Assembly (NCBI GenBank): GCA_025055175.1
Contig: JANWYT010000020.1
Coordinates: 62,001 to 126,000 of the forward strand
Direction: 5' to 3'
DNA: 64,000 nt
From: Anaerolineae bacterium
Lineage (GTDB): Bacteria > Chloroflexota > Anaerolineae > Aggregatilineales > Phototrophicaceae
Part shown: positions 8,801-17,221 of the stretch, one piece after another
Layout of the letters: every line of letters begins with the position of its first letter
Position numbering within the stretch: position 1 is the first letter of the stretch
Notes under the pieces: generated by a model
What the model saw: only the letters and a program-made list of their open reading frames with translations
Databases searched by the model: none
Told to the model about the DNA's origin: nothing
Program-made: the position numbers and the translations under genes

Positions 8801-9169
8801 AGCGACATGACGAAAGGCCGCAACTTCCAGCTGCTGGTCTACAAGCTAGCCCTAGAAGCCCAACAGCGCAGGCCCGTCATTGGCGGGCTGTACTGGTCGC
8901 TCAGCGATCCAGAGGAACACAAGAAGGGCCGCTTCGGAGAAGCGCTGCTGCGCGCCCGTACGAACCGTTCCAAAGACGAAGACGATCCCTTGCCCGCCAA
9001 CCAAGCCTGGGCTGCCGTCCACGTCCAGCGCGCTCAGCGCGCCGATTTCCGCGTGCAGGCCAGCAACCAGAAGGATGGCAAGTGCGACGCCTACTGCCCC
9101 TACCATCAGCTGTGCCGTCTGGCCAGCACCTCGCCCTACAAGCCCGCCCGCGCGGAGACCGACGCATGA
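5885..9169 (+). CDS. addB: AddB-like helicase-nuclease subunit
   Basis: 1094 residues. The N-terminus has a Walker A sequence (GAGKTEAAL) at about residues 12-20. The middle is a divergent UvrD-like fold including RVLVTTANNARGLPQRVVYVLG. The C-terminus is a PD-(D/E)XK nuclease of the RecB type: GYIDRIDQTD then LIVIDYKSG. Four cysteines placed as in AddB iron-sulfur nucleases are present: one in LGKCGYYWFAERAL before the nuclease and three in CDAYCPYHQLC at the end. AddAB processes double-strand DNA ends for RecA loading. The ribosome binding site AGGAAAG precedes the ATG. The stop overlaps the addA start as ATGA. Assignment as AddB rather than RecC or RexB rests on the Fe-S cysteines plus the neighbouring AddA. 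Confidence 0.85.
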   Translation: MPTVLWRAMIGAGKTEAALQHIDATLRAAPQPFPQVWVLLANQRQEYAFRERLALRAPSPHALFNVETFDFYQLYARLLRLSGTPSRQLQPSARQTLLRGLLRAQAARLRYYDKIAHTLGFAQQLADFFDELKQSLIDDDDFAAQASTSKDHDLALLYSAYQSLLKQHDLTDREGQGWLALARLDEAEALGQVVLLMVDGFDQFSPLQARLLARLSCRLGQVVVTLSSLADRLAYATRFQQAEDALRQAHEQEGAAFSVEALPAQARRSPALQALVENIFRRDAASLPHDEAALRLLSAPDPAQELGLVLRDLKRRLLDGLPPDQAMIVVRDWPTYQAHLEAARRAYDLPLLLHQPDSLDHAPILAILRLALSLHQDDFPRQALLEVMASPYVGVAPRLVAALDRLSRERLVRQGRDAWLRLAQEADQRPEDQEVDDDERAADWLYLSSEDAADLANALHDLFTALTPPLQASLSEYVAWLDHLIGQDPLAEDEDDSLAPPLGGRSLDVVRRLRELARAASDPEEQALFNREMTALHGLKRALSGFLQGQALLGLVGLSKDATLSWDDFQRELWVAVEQSNVTTRRQTAREGRVLVTTANNARGLPQRVVYVLGLSEGLFPSPAPQDPIYLDSERAAFAQAGLPLRLAAERADDSSLFYELLCLAQDVLVLTRPTVKDGKAWDASALWQEVLRCYKAPRVHDLPPGAVVPYAQALTLSEALLAAADGLSADPPRHDGSAWASAQPAWKRITQGRRIEAARQDARQPHDAFNGDLSGLDSPLVKSLRQAVVDNLWSASQLNSLGKCGYYWFAERALKLRAWEEPEEGLNALQRGNLLHALLYRLYEWARERGYAVQPSNAEAVLSQLDAEGRAWLDDAAARQHFIPSPTWDEEAALLLRQVRALVALDFSEDSKRPLAPYGVRRIWGLERRIVAQVDLAQQARVNILGYIDRIDQTDAGLIVIDYKSGSLPSLSDMTKGRNFQLLVYKLALEAQQRRPVIGGLYWSLSDPEEHKKGRFGEALLRARTNRSKDEDDPLPANQAWAAVHVQRAQRADFRVQASNQKDGKCDAYCPYHQLCRLASTSPYKPARAETDA

Positions 9170-12100
9170 GCCACTCCTCCATCACCACGCTGAACGCGCA
9201 CCAGCGCCCCGCCGTCGAAATTGCCGACGTCAACTTGCTGCTAGACGCCGGGGCGGGGGCAGGCAAGACCCACGTCCTAGTAGAGCGCTTCCTACACCTG
9301 CTGGCCACGCGCGGCCTGCGAGAAGGCTGGCGACTGAACAACGTCGTCGCCATCACCTTCACGCGCCTGGCCGCCCAGGAGATGCGCACCCGCCTGCGCT
9401 ACAAGCTGAGCCAGCGCTCCGACCTGGCCCACTACCTGGCCGACATGGACAGCGCCCGCGTCGACACGATTCATGGCCTATGCACCGATCTGCTGCGCCA
9501 GAACGCCGCCCTGCTAGGCCTCGATCCTGCCTTTGAGGTGCAAGAAGAGGCGCAAGCTGCCTTGCTACGCCAAGAAGTCTATCAGGCTGTCCTGCGCCAA
9601 ACGAAAGACGCTGACGACCCCGACTCTCGTGCAGTGATGACTCTGTTCCGCCACTATCGTGCTAAGGCTATCCAAGACGCTGCCTGCGCCGCCGAGTGGA
9701 TGGCCCTAGACTGGCAAGCCGTCGCGTTGGCTGCTGCCGACGATCCTCACGAAGCCGCCCTGCTGCGCAGCTGGCAGGCCTTATTGCGCCGCCTGAGCGC
9801 CGCCTATCGGGAGCGCAAACGCGCCCTTAACATCCTGGACTTCGACGACCTGGAGAGCTTGGCGGTAGACTTGCTCAGCCGCGTCGACGTGCGCGCCCGC
9901 TACCAGGGCGCAGAGATCAAGCACCTCATGGTAGACGAATTCCAGGACACCAACGCCCGCCAATGGGCCATCGTACAGGGCCTGGCCAACCTCAGCCAGG
10001 GGGGGACGCTGTTCGTCGTCGGCGACGCCAAGCAGAGCATTTATGGCTTTCGCGGGGCAGACGTGCGCATCTTCGACCAAGTGCGCCGCGCCATCGAAGA
10101 CGCCGCGGGCCGCTGCCTGCCCCTGCAAATCTCCTTCCGCGCCCATCCCGATCTGCTGACTATCCTGAACGCGACCTTCGCTCGCGTCTTCGCGCCTGGC
10201 CATGACGCAGCTCAGGACTACGCCATCACCTACGACGAACAGGCCCGCCTGCTGCCCAATCGCTCGCCCAGTCCGCGCGGCAGAGCTGCCTACCAGCCCC
10301 TGGAGCTGATCCTGATCGACAAGGGTCAGCACGCCGACGACGCGGACGACGAGGAGCAGCTCGGGCGCCGCCGCGAAGCCCTGGCCATCGCCCAGCGCTT
10401 GCAAGCCCTCTACGCAGACGGCGCGCTGGTCTACGACAAGACCCTGCCCGACGATCCCTACCGTCCTTTCGACTATGGCGACGCGGCGCTGCTGCTGCGC
10501 AGCCTGAGCCAGGTGCGCCTGTACGAAGACGCCTTCAAGGCCCTGGGCATTCCCTTCATCACCATCGCCGGGCGCGGCTTCTACGAACGTCAGGAAATTT
10601 GGGACGTGCTGAACCTGTTGCGCGCCCTCTATCAGCCCCAGAACGACCTGGCCCTGGCCAGCGCCCTGCGCTCGCCCCTCTTCGCCTTCAGCGATGACTT
10701 GCTGCTGGCCTTGCGCTGGCGCGACAACCTGCGCCAAGAGCCGTCCCTGGCCTTGCGCGAGAGCCTACGCCAGGCCGCCCAGGGCACAAATCCCTGGCTG
10801 AGCGCCGAGCAGGCCGCCCAGTGCGCCCAAGCTGAAGCCATCCTGGCCCGCCTGGGCCGCTCGGCGGGCCGCCTGACAGTGGCGGAACTGCTGCGCCAAG
10901 TCTACGATGAGACGCACTACCTGGCCATGCTCAGCGGCCTGGCCAACGGCCCGCGCCTGCGCAGCAACGCCCTCCAGCTCATCACCATCGCCCAGACCAG
11001 CCAGACGGTCAGCCTGGGGACGTTCCTGCGCTACGTCGACGAGCTGCGCGTGCTAGAGGTGCGCCAGGGAGAAGCCGCCCAGGACGTGCGCGGGGCGGTG
11101 CGCCTGATGAGCATTCACGCCAGCAAAGGGCTGGAATTCCCCGTCGTCGTGCTGGCCGACGCTTCCTACAACAGGACGAGCGGCGAGAGCGAACTGCTGC
11201 TCTACGATGAGCGCTACGGCCTGGCCTGCAAGCTGCCCGACCGCAAGAGCGAGGATCAGCCTGAAACCTATCAGGCTATCCGAGCATTCAACAAGGCGCG
11301 CCAGGAACACGAGGACAAGCGCCTGCTGTACGTGGCCATGACGCGCGCCGCCGACTGCCTCATCCTCAGCGGGCAGATCAGCTTCAAGACTGATGGTAAA
11401 CTGAAAAAGCAGGGTTGGCTGAGCGAGCTGCTGTGCAGCTGGCTCGGCTTGCCCGACGATGCGCTGCGCAGCGAAGACGTTGTGCGTGATTGGCAGCTAG
11501 AGCCAAATGGAATAGAGGGCGTCCGAGTGCGCATCCATCGCCCCGCCTACGAACGCCAGGCGCTGCGTCGTCCGCGTCGTCCCCAGGCCGAGGCCTGGGA
11601 GACGGTCAAGCCCGATCCTGCCGCGCCCGCGCCGCCGTTGTTGGCCGCTACGCCACGCGCCCTCAGCGCCCAGCTGGGCCACCTCTCCGCTACGCAGCTG
11701 GGCCAGTTGGGATGCTACGCCAGCGCCCGCCAGCAAGCCCAGCACGACCTAGCCCGCGAGCATCGCCAACGCTTCTTGCGCCAGGTGCTAGACGCCGCTC
11801 CGAGCTATCTGGAAGCAGTGCGCCCGCCTCAGACGGGGGTCAGTAGACGCCAAGTGGGCCAAATCGTCCACGAAGCCTTGCGTCATTGGCAGTTCCCGCA
11901 CAACACGGATGGCTTGGATGAGGTGCTGCGCGGCTACGCCTGGGACTTTGGCGTCAGCCGTCCCCAGGACGTCGATGAAGCCGTCCGCGAGGCACGCCGC
12001 TTGCTGGAGCGCTTCACTCACAGCACCATCTATGGGCGTTTGACGCGAGCGCGCCGCGTCTATCGCGAGCTGCCTTTCATCTATCGCACCGAGCGTCGCC

Positions 12101-12423
12101 TGCTGCACGGCGTGATGGACGTCCTCTATCAAGACGCTGAGGGCCTGTGGCACGTCCTAGACTACAAGACCAACGCCGTCCCTCATCCGACGAATCCTGA
12201 CGCCTTTGCCCTCCATGCAGCACAGTTCCACCTGCAAATTGGGGCGTACTGCGCAGGGGTGGGCCAGCATTGGCAGGCACAGGGCCTGAGCGATGGCTAC
12301 CCTGGCGCCAGCATCCACTACATCCGCTACAACGCTACGGTGACGGTGCAGCCTCATGAGTGGCAAGCGGCGCTGGCGGATTTAGAAGCGCTCATCGGCC
12401 AGGTGGTGAGCGAGACGCCATGA
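9166..12423 (+). CDS. addA: AddA-like UvrD-family helicase-nuclease subunit
   Basis: 1085 residues, starting at the ATG that overlaps the addB stop; the open frame further upstream is a shadow of addB. SF1 helicase motifs in order: Walker A DAGAGAGKTHVLV, Walker B VDEFQDTN, motif III GDAKQSIYGFRGAD, motif IV region SFRAHPDLL, motif V SIHASKGLEFPVV, motif VI YVAMTRAAD. The C-terminal nuclease domain has QIVHEALRHW, HGVMDVLY and VLDYKTN. This is the translocating motor and one nuclease of the AddAB double-strand-break resection machine, acting in the cytoplasm. It is slightly shorter than the Bacillus protein. The third gene of the operon starts by an ATGA overlap at the end. Confidence 0.9.
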   Translation: MSHSSITTLNAHQRPAVEIADVNLLLDAGAGAGKTHVLVERFLHLLATRGLREGWRLNNVVAITFTRLAAQEMRTRLRYKLSQRSDLAHYLADMDSARVDTIHGLCTDLLRQNAALLGLDPAFEVQEEAQAALLRQEVYQAVLRQTKDADDPDSRAVMTLFRHYRAKAIQDAACAAEWMALDWQAVALAAADDPHEAALLRSWQALLRRLSAAYRERKRALNILDFDDLESLAVDLLSRVDVRARYQGAEIKHLMVDEFQDTNARQWAIVQGLANLSQGGTLFVVGDAKQSIYGFRGADVRIFDQVRRAIEDAAGRCLPLQISFRAHPDLLTILNATFARVFAPGHDAAQDYAITYDEQARLLPNRSPSPRGRAAYQPLELILIDKGQHADDADDEEQLGRRREALAIAQRLQALYADGALVYDKTLPDDPYRPFDYGDAALLLRSLSQVRLYEDAFKALGIPFITIAGRGFYERQEIWDVLNLLRALYQPQNDLALASALRSPLFAFSDDLLLALRWRDNLRQEPSLALRESLRQAAQGTNPWLSAEQAAQCAQAEAILARLGRSAGRLTVAELLRQVYDETHYLAMLSGLANGPRLRSNALQLITIAQTSQTVSLGTFLRYVDELRVLEVRQGEAAQDVRGAVRLMSIHASKGLEFPVVVLADASYNRTSGESELLLYDERYGLACKLPDRKSEDQPETYQAIRAFNKARQEHEDKRLLYVAMTRAADCLILSGQISFKTDGKLKKQGWLSELLCSWLGLPDDALRSEDVVRDWQLEPNGIEGVRVRIHRPAYERQALRRPRRPQAEAWETVKPDPAAPAPPLLAATPRALSAQLGHLSATQLGQLGCYASARQQAQHDLAREHRQRFLRQVLDAAPSYLEAVRPPQTGVSRRQVGQIVHEALRHWQFPHNTDGLDEVLRGYAWDFGVSRPQDVDEAVREARRLLERFTHSTIYGRLTRARRVYRELPFIYRTERRLLHGVMDVLYQDAEGLWHVLDYKTNAVPHPTNPDAFALHAAQFHLQIGAYCAGVGQHWQAQGLSDGYPGASIHYIRYNATVTVQPHEWQAALADLEALIGQVVSETP

Positions 12424-13343
12424 GCGCACAGGCCTTGCCGCCTGAGGTCTTGATCGATTGGCAGAGACGGCGCTGGCGACGCACGAGCGCGCGGCCCGTC
12501 TTGGCCCTGCGCGTGGCTTTGCTGAGCAGCGCTCTGGTGTTGGGATGGGCCTATGCCCAGGCCGACTATCTGCACGGGGGCGGCAGCTCCAGCGAGAGGC
12601 TGTGGCGCGGGCTGTACTTCCCGTTGGTGGCCTGGGGCTGGTGGACGAGCCTGCTGGCTCTGGTATCGGGTGCGGACTTGAGACAAGACAGGCCCACCTG
12701 GGACGCGCTGCGGGCCAGCGAACGTGGCGTGCTGCTAACGCTGCGCGCCTATTGGCTGGCGGGCTTCGGCAGGTTGCGCTTTGAACTGAGCGTGGCCCTC
12801 TTAGGACGCCTGGCCCTGCTAATGGGTCTGCTGGTCGAATTGGCCAGCCTGCGCGGCGGCTACCTGAACATTCTGGCTGGTGGGCTGATCCCGCCCGCGC
12901 CTCAAAGCCTGGCCTTCGCTTGCGTCGTGTTGGCGCTGGCGGCTGCTCTGGCCCTGCCCATGGCCAGCACAGGCCTGGAGATGGCGCTGGGCCTGCTGAT
13001 TGCGCGCTCCGTGCGCCCGTCGTGGCTGCGCGATCTGGCCTATCTGTCGGCGTTGGGATTACGCTTCAGCCTGGGGGTGGCGGGGCTGCTGGCCTTCGCG
13101 CGCCTGCCTGCGCTGCCCAGCAGCGGCGACGTGGAGCAAGTGGTAGTGGCAGTGATCGGCGCGCTAACTTTTGGTGATGGTGGCTTGCTGGCCTTCAGCC
13201 TCAGCCAGAGCGCCCAGGTCTGGGGCTTGCTGACGCACGGCTTGGCCCTGAGCCTGCTCTGGCTTGGACTATTGCTGGCCCAAGCCCTGCTCAGCGATCT
13301 GCTGCTGGCCCTGGCAGTGCGCGCCGCTCAGCGCGCCGAATGA
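12420..13343 (+). CDS. polytopic membrane protein in the addBA operon, function unknown
   Basis: 307 residues, starting at the ATG overlapping the addA stop (ATGA). A short basic N-terminus (RRRWRRTSARP) is followed by about seven hydrophobic segments, alternating with short loops. No family motif is recognised. It resembles permease-type subunits of ABC-2 transporters in general hydropathy only; no ATPase partner is adjacent. It is the last gene of the addB-addA run and convergent with the GT39 gene 13 bases away. Translational coupling to a DNA-repair pair is odd for a membrane protein and may be a lineage-specific association. Confidence 0.6.
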   Translation: MSAQALPPEVLIDWQRRRWRRTSARPVLALRVALLSSALVLGWAYAQADYLHGGGSSSERLWRGLYFPLVAWGWWTSLLALVSGADLRQDRPTWDALRASERGVLLTLRAYWLAGFGRLRFELSVALLGRLALLMGLLVELASLRGGYLNILAGGLIPPAPQSLAFACVVLALAAALALPMASTGLEMALGLLIARSVRPSWLRDLAYLSALGLRFSLGVAGLLAFARLPALPSSGDVEQVVVAVIGALTFGDGGLLAFSLSQSAQVWGLLTHGLALSLLWLGLLLAQALLSDLLLALAVRAAQRAE

Positions 13344-13356
13344 GCGCAGACCACCC

Positions 13357-15456
13357 TCAGCGCTTCCAGGCGCTAGGATGGTTGATGTTCTCTACGCTCA
13401 GCCAGGCCATGTACAAAGCGAATTGGCGCTCTGGTGGGATGTTGGCTGTGCTGAAGTACGGCCCATCCAAGACGAAGGAGTTCTTGAGCAAAGCCAGGCT
13501 GGCCTCGTCATCCCGATCCAAGAAGAAGGCGTTGTGGCGCGTGCGCCGCATCGTGCCGATCAGCGCGTCGGTCAGTTCTTGGCGATAGAGGTAGGTCATG
13601 TGGAGGTCGTCGGCTTGGTTGCGTCCGAAGTAATGCAGCACCACGTCGTGGCCAGCTCCGCCGCTGAAGCCGCGCGCGATGACGTAAACGTCTGTGCCGT
13701 AGGGCAGGCGCACCGCGCGGAAGAGCATGTCGTCGAAGTCGCTAGTGAGCGCCTGAGTGACCAGGTCTTTGTCGTTGTCGAAGGCCCAGCGGTAGTAATT
13801 GGGCAAATGATAGCTGAAGTAGTGCGCCGCCTGCCCAGAGGCAGCCAACAGGGCCAGGCCGATCAGCAGCGCAGGCCTGCGATGGAGCAGCAATCTGCCC
13901 AGGCGCAGCAAGCCCAGCGCAGTCAAGGCCGCCGTCGCAGGGTAGGCCACGACATAGCGAGGGCTGTTCACCCAAATGCTGAACAGGCCGTTGGCTAGCG
14001 CCACGCCGCCCACCCACAACAACCAAAGCGCCGCACCGCCTCGGCGCGGGCGCGCTAAACACCAGGCCACGCCGCCCAGGAAAGCTGGCACGAGCGGCCA
14101 CCAGACGAGCGCATTCGTGCCGCTGTAGAAAGGCGTGCCATCAGGTAGCTGGACATAAGCGAGCCAGCCCGTGGCCAGCCATTGGCCCAGCTGGGCGCTG
14201 CTCTGCTCCAAGCCGTCTGTGCCGCGCCCGCTGACTTGGAGACGCTGAGCCAGGGGCAGCTCGTTGGCCGTCCAGGCATAGAGCATAGGCAGGGCGATCA
14301 GGGACAGGCCTGCAATCAGCCAAGCCCATTCGCGCACCAGAGCAGGACGCTCTAGTCTCAGGCACAGCACAGGCGCAGGGCGCTTCAGCCACCAGGCCCA
14401 GGCCTGAGCTAACCAACCCACCTGAGGGGCGAACAAGCTCAGCCAAAGCAGCCAGGCCAACAGCAGCGGGGTGTAGAATAGCCGTCCCACCTCATAAAAG
14501 TAGTATGTCCCGCCCAGGGCCGCCCCTGCCGCCACCCACCAGCTCCGCCTGCCGCTGCGCAGGGCCAGGGCCAGCAGGGTCAAAGCCAGCAGAGCAAAGG
14601 TCGGATCGCCGTTGTTGTGCAGGCCGATCCTGCTCCAGTGGATGTGCTGAGGCCAGGTGGCCAACAGCATAGCAGCCAGCAGAGCGGCTTGGCGGCCCTC
14701 CAGCAAGCACACCAGAGCGTACAACAGGCCCACCTGAGCTACGCCGAACAGAACGCTGACGATCCGTATGCTGAATAGGCCAGGGCCGAAGATGCTGGTC
14801 GTCAGCGCCTGAAGCGCAGGGTAGAACCAGGTGAAATAGGTGATGGAGTTATGGGGCAGCAACAGCGGCTGAGCTTGATCGCGCAGCAGGGCAGCGCCGC
14901 TCATGACGTGGACTTCATCGATCAGGCGTGGCACAGCCTCCGCTAGCTGCCAAATGCGCAGCAGCAGAGCCAGGATCAGGATTGCTGCCAGAGCCAAGCC
15001 GTGCCAGCTCAGGCGCAGTTCGTCCGCCCAGACGGGCTTCCAGCGCCAGCGCCCCATCAGCGCCCACACGCCCAGGCCCGCGCCGCCTAGCCACAGGATT
15101 GCCTGCGCGGCGCTGCTCAGGCCAGGCTGAAAGCTGGTCATGCGGCTTTGTGGCGCGATGTTGACCAGCACCACCAGCGAGAGCGCCGCCACGCCCAGGG
15201 CCAGAGCGCGCCAGCGCGGCGGCGCCTCGGTGAGCTGACGAGCCAGCGGCACAGGCGGCGCGCTCTCATCTGTGGGCTGTGTGCCGCGCAAGGCGCGACC
15301 CAGGGCTAGAGCTAGAGCAGCCAACAACGTCGCGTAGATGCCTAGCACTCCCAAGACGTAGACGGTCTGAGGGCGGTACTCCCAGGTGGCGTAGGCCAGG
15401 GCTAGCAGCGCCAGCCCCAGGCACAGGCAGGCGGCAGGACGGCGCAGAGCTAACAT
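13357..15456 (-). CDS. GT39/ArnT-like polytopic glycosyltransferase
   Basis: 699 residues with more than ten transmembrane segments. The first large outer loop carries an acidic motif (PRLIDEVHV) as in GT-C enzymes that use lipid-phosphate sugar donors. The FTWFYPALQ stretch and the HWSRIGLHNNGDPTF segment resemble the PMT/ArnT family. A soluble C-terminal part of about 150 residues faces outside. It should transfer a sugar from polyprenyl phosphate to a protein, lipid or glycan; the acceptor is unknown. It is the last gene of the minus-strand chemosensory-like cluster, three bases after the receiver-Roadblock gene, and so probably co-transcribed with it. A surface-sugar enzyme under that operon is notable. 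Confidence 0.78.
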   Translation of the reverse strand: MLALRRPAACLCLGLALLALAYATWEYRPQTVYVLGVLGIYATLLAALALALGRALRGTQPTDESAPPVPLARQLTEAPPRWRALALGVAALSLVVLVNIAPQSRMTSFQPGLSSAAQAILWLGGAGLGVWALMGRWRWKPVWADELRLSWHGLALAAILILALLLRIWQLAEAVPRLIDEVHVMSGAALLRDQAQPLLLPHNSITYFTWFYPALQALTTSIFGPGLFSIRIVSVLFGVAQVGLLYALVCLLEGRQAALLAAMLLATWPQHIHWSRIGLHNNGDPTFALLALTLLALALRSGRRSWWVAAGAALGGTYYFYEVGRLFYTPLLLAWLLWLSLFAPQVGWLAQAWAWWLKRPAPVLCLRLERPALVREWAWLIAGLSLIALPMLYAWTANELPLAQRLQVSGRGTDGLEQSSAQLGQWLATGWLAYVQLPDGTPFYSGTNALVWWPLVPAFLGGVAWCLARPRRGGAALWLLWVGGVALANGLFSIWVNSPRYVVAYPATAALTALGLLRLGRLLLHRRPALLIGLALLAASGQAAHYFSYHLPNYYRWAFDNDKDLVTQALTSDFDDMLFRAVRLPYGTDVYVIARGFSGGAGHDVVLHYFGRNQADDLHMTYLYRQELTDALIGTMRRTRHNAFFLDRDDEASLALLKNSFVLDGPYFSTANIPPERQFALYMAWLSVENINHPSAWKR

Positions 15457-15459
15457 AGC

Positions 15460-16362
15460 CTAGAGGTTCTTAGGCAGCGTCTTGGGCTGGGGGATGGAGC
15501 GCAGCACGTCTTCGATGATAGCAGCGGTGCGCTTGCTATACAGCCAGACCATGCCCGGCTTCACGTCAGTCATGCAGATGACGGCCAGCGAGACGGTATA
15601 CACATCGCCGAATTCGATGATGTAGACGCCAGTGTTCTCACCTTCGAAGTAGGTGCTGTGGAACTTGGTCTCGTCCAGCAGATTAGCCAGCGATTGTTGG
15701 GCGCTGTGGTCGATAGATAGAGCTTGAGTGAGGATTTGCAGGTCATAGTCGTCCAGCGTGCCGGCTGCTCCTAGCATGTTGCCTTCCACGTCCACTAGGC
15801 CGACGAAGCTAGCGCGCACGTGGCCCAGCAGGCGATTCAACTCTAGGTTGATGCGCTTGAACTGGCTGCGGCCCAGCACTAGGGCGGCCGGTCGGGTGCG
15901 CGGATCGAGGCGCCTGGCGCGGTCGCGCGCTTCTATAGGCTTCTTGGGCTGGGCTTCCTCTACCGCGCGCGCCTGCTGCGAGCGCTTCATCTCCAGCTGG
16001 CGCTCCACCTGCATGAGGACGAAGGTCATGTTAAGCGGCTTGTAGAGATAATCTACTGCTCCCAAACGGAAGACGGCAACGGCGCTCCTGGCGCTCAGGT
16101 CGTCGTCGATGACGATGACGCGCGCGCCAGGCCTCAGGCCGCCCACCACCGCTAGCAAGTCCATGCCGCTCAGGTCGGGCAGTTCCGCTTCAGTGATGAT
16201 GAGGTCGAAATCCGTCAGCAGAATCTCGGATAGGGCTTCTTCGAACGAAGTCACCGGCACGATGTTGTAGCCGCCGGCTTCCTCCAGCGTCTCGCTGAGC
16301 TGTTCGCGCAACATCTCGTCTTTGGCGACGATGAGGATACGTTCCCTGTGACTGCCTTTCAT
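15460..16362 (-). CDS. atypical receiver-Roadblock/LC7 fusion protein
   Basis: 300 residues. Residues about 8-130 form a receiver fold, but the phosphoacceptor position is Glu (E58, in LIITEAELPDLSG), the first acidic pair reads VAKDE, and the switch Ser/Thr position reads VIDDD; only the Lys of YKP is kept. A charged linker follows. Residues about 165-290 look like a Roadblock/LC7 domain (ASFVGLVDVEGNMLGAAG, then VYTVSLAVICM). Roadblock proteins bind and regulate small GTPases of the MglA type. The receiver is thus probably locked or phospho-independent. The start overlaps the cheW stop by four bases. An MglA-like GTPase is at 31136. Confidence 0.8.
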   Translation of the reverse strand: MKGSHRERILIVAKDEMLREQLSETLEEAGGYNIVPVTSFEEALSEILLTDFDLIITEAELPDLSGMDLLAVVGGLRPGARVIVIDDDLSARSAVAVFRLGAVDYLYKPLNMTFVLMQVERQLEMKRSQQARAVEEAQPKKPIEARDRARRLDPRTRPAALVLGRSQFKRINLELNRLLGHVRASFVGLVDVEGNMLGAAGTLDDYDLQILTQALSIDHSAQQSLANLLDETKFHSTYFEGENTGVYIIEFGDVYTVSLAVICMTDVKPGMVWLYSKRTAAIIEDVLRSIPQPKTLPKNL

Positions 16363-16805
16363 AACGTCAGACTCGCTTTCGACGATGGGGCGTAAGCCGT
16401 CCAGACGGTCTCCAGGTCGAGGATTTGCAGCAGCTCGTGGCCGTCGCTGGCGACCTGACGCACGAAGGGGCCGCTGTTGACCAGAGGGCGGAAGTCGGCG
16501 GCGTCCATCGTCACCACGCCCAAGACTTCATCGACCAGCAAAGCCAGCAGAGAGTCTTCGCGCTGCACCACCACGAACAGATCGTCCAAGCGTGGCGGCG
16601 GTGGCTGTGCGCCCAGAATGCGACGCAAATCCAGCAGGGGTAGCGGCTGCCCATGTCGATTGAGCAAGCCGAGGAGGTAGGGCGGCGCGCCAACCACCTT
16701 CTCCATCGCTTGCATAGCGCCTACCTCGCGCACTTCGGCGATAGGCAGGCCGTAGCGGGCCTGATCGACGCGCAGCAGCAGCAGCGCCGAGCGCTCAGCG
16801 TTCAT
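16359..16805 (-). CDS. cheW: CheW-like coupling protein
   Basis: 148 residues covering a single CheW domain: an RYGLPIAEVREV segment near the start, PYLLGLLNRHGQPLPLLDL in the middle (the typical G-x-x-N/x-R-G-x-x-x-P-x-x-D-L block, with RHG here), and VDEVLGVVTM afterwards. CheW bridges chemoreceptors to the CheA kinase. Neither a receptor nor CheA is encoded in this window, so its partner must be elsewhere or the protein works in a non-classical complex. It overlaps the RsbT-like gene upstream by 11 bases and the receiver-Roadblock gene downstream by four, so these three should be co-translated. Confidence 0.87.
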   Translation of the reverse strand: MNAERSALLLLRVDQARYGLPIAEVREVGAMQAMEKVVGAPPYLLGLLNRHGQPLPLLDLRRILGAQPPPPRLDDLFVVVQREDSLLALLVDEVLGVVTMDAADFRPLVNSGPFVRQVASDGHELLQILDLETVWTAYAPSSKASLTL

Positions 16806-17211
16806 CCTGCCTGCCCTCGCTCGTCAGCCACATGACCATCAAGATCGTCGTCGGATCGCGTTCCAGCAAGATTTCGTCCACCAATTCGCCCATCTTGCTC
16901 TTGAGGGCGGTCAGGACGTTGTTGGCGCTGACGCTGGCCAGCCAGGGGGTCTCCGACGAAATTTGCAGGCCGCTGCGCGCGCCGTCGATGATCCCGTTGA
17001 GGTGGATGGTGTGGACTTCGCCCGTCTTCAAGACCAACTCGGCTAGGGTGGCGCTAGCGCTGGCCAACTGCGCGCGGTGCGCCGGCGAGAAGCCCAGCAG
17101 GGCTGCTGCGCGGCGCGTCGTATCGCGCACAATCATGATATCCATGCTGTCCTCCACTCGCACCTGCATGACGGGAGGGCGCATTTTGTACGGGCTGCGC
17201 GCTTCGCTCAT
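16795..17211 (-). CDS. degenerate RsbT-like GHKL ATPase domain protein
   Basis: 138 residues from the ATG at 17211, which has AGGAG three bases upstream; a TTG at 17232 is an alternative start overlapping the upstream gene. The part IVRDTTRRAAALLGFSPAHR followed by ASATLAELVLKTG resembles anti-sigma-factor kinases of the RsbT/RsbW type, whose N-box reads like E-L-x-x-N. Here the Asn is replaced (ELVLKTG), and no clear G1 D-x-G-x-G motif is seen, so ATP binding is doubtful. It lies between a receiver gene and cheW in one operon and may be a protein-binding switch. The family link is tentative. Confidence 0.5.
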   Translation of the reverse strand: MSEARSPYKMRPPVMQVRVEDSMDIMIVRDTTRRAAALLGFSPAHRAQLASASATLAELVLKTGEVHTIHLNGIIDGARSGLQISSETPWLASVSANNVLTALKSKMGELVDEILLERDPTTILMVMWLTSEGRQDER

Positions 17212-17221
17212 CCACTCCTGC

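Noticed and set aside
8656-9165. Upstream extension of the addA frame
   Set aside because: This 510-base extension overlaps the conserved nuclease end of addB in another frame and its translation is low-complexity Arg/Ser/Pro; the ATGA overlap at 9166 is the clear start.
9781-10737. Long minus-strand open frame opposite addA
   Set aside because: It lies opposite intact helicase motifs and shows no recognisable protein features.
5885-12423. RecBCD instead of AddAB
   Set aside because: There is no RecD-like gene, and the first subunit has its own nuclease with Fe-S cysteines, as AddB does.
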